A stretch of 64,000 nucleotides of DNA from positions 1,134,001 through 1,198,000 of the forward strand of contig NZ_CP018632.1 of assembly GCF_002215215.1 (NCBI RefSeq), in the 5' to 3' direction. A program made the position numbers and the translations under genes. This document shows, in pieces, positions 62,281 through 64,000 of the stretch. The notes below the pieces were generated by a model. It was not told the origin of the DNA and searched no databases. It was given only the letters and a program-made list of their open reading frames with translations. Source of the stretch: Granulosicoccus antarcticus IMCC3135. GTDB taxonomy: Bacteria; Pseudomonadota; Gammaproteobacteria; Granulosicoccales; Granulosicoccaceae. Numbering within the stretch: the first letter of the stretch is position 1; the number at the start of each line of letters is the position of its first letter.

Positions 62281-62916
62281 TTATTCGTCCTCCTCGATAT
62301 AGCGGTACGTCGTGGCCATCAGATCCATTTTCAATCTTCTGGCTTCGTTGGTATTTTTGTTTGAGTTGCGGGGGTCTCTCAGTTCAGCAATATCAATATT
62401 GCTGAGAGTTACGATGCGGGGCAGGGCAGCCAGTCCACTAATGAACTTGCCGAACTGATGGTACTGCCCGGTAACACTTATTTTTATCGGATATTCTGCG
62501 TAGAATTCTCGAGGTATTTCGGTGTCAGGCTTGAAGTATTCAACTTCAAGTCCACTTGCAACACTGGTTTGCGAAAGATCGACCAGCAGACTTTCAATGT
62601 CGGTCTTGTTCGGCAACTGGCGTAGCATGATGTTGAATGTCTTCTTCATCTCTTCAAGTTGTTCGACGTAGGCTGTTCGGTTAGCAGCCTTGGCCTGTTC
62701 GCTATCGAACTTCTGTCTTAGTTGCAGTTCCTGGGCCTCAACAACCTTGAGTTTGTCGAACTGGGGTTTGATCATCAGATGCGCCATGCCGCCGATAACT
62801 GCGGCACAGGCCAGCATGACCAGAATGGTGCGTAGCACGACCGGTGCAGTACCGATGCGCTTGAAGTCCTCGCCATCGATATTCTGCAACTCGGCGAAGG
62901 TGTCGCTAAATGCCAT
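62281..62916 (-). CDS. pilO: Type IV pilus inner-membrane alignment protein PilO
   Basis: About 211 residues from ATG 62916 (MAFSDTFAELQ). Cytoplasmic N-terminus, one membrane helix (about 31-50, LRTILVMLACAAVIGGMAHL), a coiled-coil (about 55-95) and a ferredoxin-like periplasmic domain (YPIKISVTGQYHQFGKFIS). The start overlaps the pilN stop by 11 bp. It forms the alignment complex with PilN. Confidence 0.92.
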   Translation of the reverse strand: MAFSDTFAELQNIDGEDFKRIGTAPVVLRTILVMLACAAVIGGMAHLMIKPQFDKLKVVEAQELQLRQKFDSEQAKAANRTAYVEQLEEMKKTFNIMLRQLPNKTDIESLLVDLSQTSVASGLEVEYFKPDTEIPREFYAEYPIKISVTGQYHQFGKFISGLAALPRIVTLSNIDIAELRDPRNSNKNTNEARRLKMDLMATTYRYIEEDE

Positions 62917-63475
62917 TGTCAGACTCCTGCTCGGTTTTTGGCTTGTCTTGAACGACACTGAGTTTGAATGTGGAGATGCCGTCCTCCTTGTCAGATTCGA
63001 TAACGTCCAGGCGCGGCTTGGTGAAGTAGTCGCTACGATCCATGCGACGCATCAGTGCTGAAACTCGTGCGTTGGACTCTGCACGGCCTTGCAGTACCAG
63101 TTGCTCACCACCTTGCTGCTTCATGGCTGTCAGGAATATTCCGTCTGGCAGTCTTGTCGCAATTTCATGGAAGGTGTGCACTATCTGAGGACGCTGTCCT
63201 TGCAGTTGCTGGATGATTTCCATGCGTGCCAGCAGGTTGTTCTTGGTCTCTTCAAGCTCCTTGATCTCCTTGAGTTCTTCCTGGAGAAGTGCGATCTCGT
63301 TATTCAGCCGATCGTTGCGTTTAGTTTGGAAGTTGACCTTGTCCTCGGCGAACTTGAAGCCTGCAAAACCGACTCCTGCTGCCAGCGCCATGCAGAATCC
63401 GAGGACAACATAAAACTCCTTGTTCTTTTCGACGCGATGGGTCTCGCGCCAGGGAAGAAGGTTTATACGTGTCAT
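62906..63475 (-). CDS. pilN: Type IV pilus inner-membrane alignment protein PilN
   Basis: 189 residues. The conserved cytoplasmic motif INLLPWRE at the start binds PilM; one membrane helix (about 21-43) is followed by a coiled-coil and a ferredoxin-like fold. The start overlaps the pilM stop by 4 bp (ATGA). Confidence 0.94.
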   Translation of the reverse strand: MTRINLLPWRETHRVEKNKEFYVVLGFCMALAAGVGFAGFKFAEDKVNFQTKRNDRLNNEIALLQEELKEIKELEETKNNLLARMEIIQQLQGQRPQIVHTFHEIATRLPDGIFLTAMKQQGGEQLVLQGRAESNARVSALMRRMDRSDYFTKPRLDVIESDKEDGISTFKLSVVQDKPKTEQESDNGI

Positions 63476-64000
63476 TTCTCTGCTCCTCGCATTGCCAATC
63501 CACAGGCAATCATCATGGCTGGGCCATCGCCCTTGAGTTTATGTGGGGGGATGTCCGTGGCCACTGACATCGTGCTGAAAGGGTCCGCAATAACGGTGGG
63601 TGTACCTATGCGCTGTTCGATCAGCTCGTCAACACCGGGAATTCCGGTGCAGCCACCAGCCAGTACAATCTGATCGACATAGTCGTTCTTGTCGGCAGAG
63701 AAAAAGAATTGCAGGAAGCGATTGGCCTGCTGAACCATCAGATCTCGAAATGGGGTGAGAACTTCCGAGTCGTAAGTGTCGGGCAGTCCGCCGACACGTT
63801 TTACACGCCCGGCATCCTCATAGGACAAGCCGTAGCGGCGCATGATCTCTTCAGTCAGCTGCTTGCCACCGAAAGGTTGCTCACGGGTGTAGATCAGCTT
63901 CTGGTCACGCAGGACGCACAGGCTGGTCATACTGGCACCTACGTCCAGAATGGCTACGGTCTGATCGGCGCCTTCGTCAGGTAGCTGGTGTTTGATCAGC
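63472..64000 (-). CDS. pilM: Type IV pilus assembly ATPase-like protein PilM (partial, C-terminal part)
   Basis: Actin-like cytoplasmic protein that binds the PilN tail. The reading frame is open to the window edge, so only about the last 175 residues are present. Seen are the strand AILDVGASMTSL (second phosphate loop), FGGKQLTEEIMRRYG, and VLAGGCTGIPGVDELIE (adenosine loop). The true start lies beyond 64000. First gene of pilMNOPQ. Confidence 0.95.
   Translation of the reverse strand, partial: LIKHQLPDEGADQTVAILDVGASMTSLCVLRDQKLIYTREQPFGGKQLTEEIMRRYGLSYEDAGRVKRVGGLPDTYDSEVLTPFRDLMVQQANRFLQFFFSADKNDYVDQIVLAGGCTGIPGVDELIEQRIGTPTVIADPFSTMSVATDIPPHKLKGDGPAMMIACGLAMRGAEK

Overview
The window reads as a chromosomal segment of a free-living, Gram-negative gammaproteobacterium. 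Three conserved gene orders support this: glyQ-glyS-gmhB-plsC; pilM-N-O-P-Q-aroK-aroB-damX-gltB, the order I recall from Pseudomonas and relatives; and a class I, adenylylatable glnA with a sigma-54/NtrC-type promoter. The combination with a marine-type alpha-glucoside (agl) operon would fit a Granulosicoccus-like lineage, but that is a guess. No rRNA, tRNA, CRISPR array or IS element was recognised.

Layout. (1) About 51-5423 is an integrated element inserted exactly into the 3' end of glnA. It carries a tyrosine recombinase, one small ORF, long AT-rich non-coding stretches and a compact three-gene cluster of unknown proteins, two of them membrane proteins. Position 1-61 holds the displaced end of glnA (codons for MYYSC and a stop, on the minus strand) beside part of a terminator. 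The intact glnA ends with the same five residues in different codons at 5406. Repeats of TTATTAG and a 16-bp direct repeat lie just inside both ends. (2) 5406-7150: glnA and its regulatory region. (3) 7150-13319: glyQS, gmhB, plsC, a TatD-type hydrolase and a zinc metallopeptidase. (4) 13332-15303: an orphan P-loop protein and a MetA-type homoserine acyltransferase. (5) 15368-20004: a transglutaminase-like protein followed by a tightly overlapping acyltransferase / CdsA-like / CDP-alcohol phosphatidyltransferase lipid cassette. (6) 20042-20884: an MpaB-family protein. (7) 20965-29952: a purine catabolism operon on the minus strand (permease, LysR regulator, xdhA, xdhB, xdhC, guaD). (8) 30262-36168: SLC13-type transporter, trmB, RRM protein, GIY-YIG protein, tcdA, a lipoprotein and a CinA N-domain protein. 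(9) 36231-44150: divergent aglR and aglE-F-G-K-A for alpha-glucoside uptake and hydrolysis, then a chemoreceptor. (10) 46689-50621: dnaG-rsmE-lipoprotein-sirtuin operon. (11) 50866-64000: gltB, damX, aroB, aroK and the type IV pilus alignment/secretin genes pilQ-P-O-N-M; pilM runs off the window.

How the parts work together. glnA (ammonia assimilation) and gltB (glutamate synthase) are the two halves of the GS-GOGAT cycle, although gltD is not next to gltB. The xdh-gua block would turn guanine and (hypo)xanthine into urate, feeding nitrogen metabolism. The agl block imports and cleaves alpha-glucosides under a LacI-type repressor. The most novel region is the glnA-inserted element with its three-gene membrane-associated cargo, for which I can name no known system.
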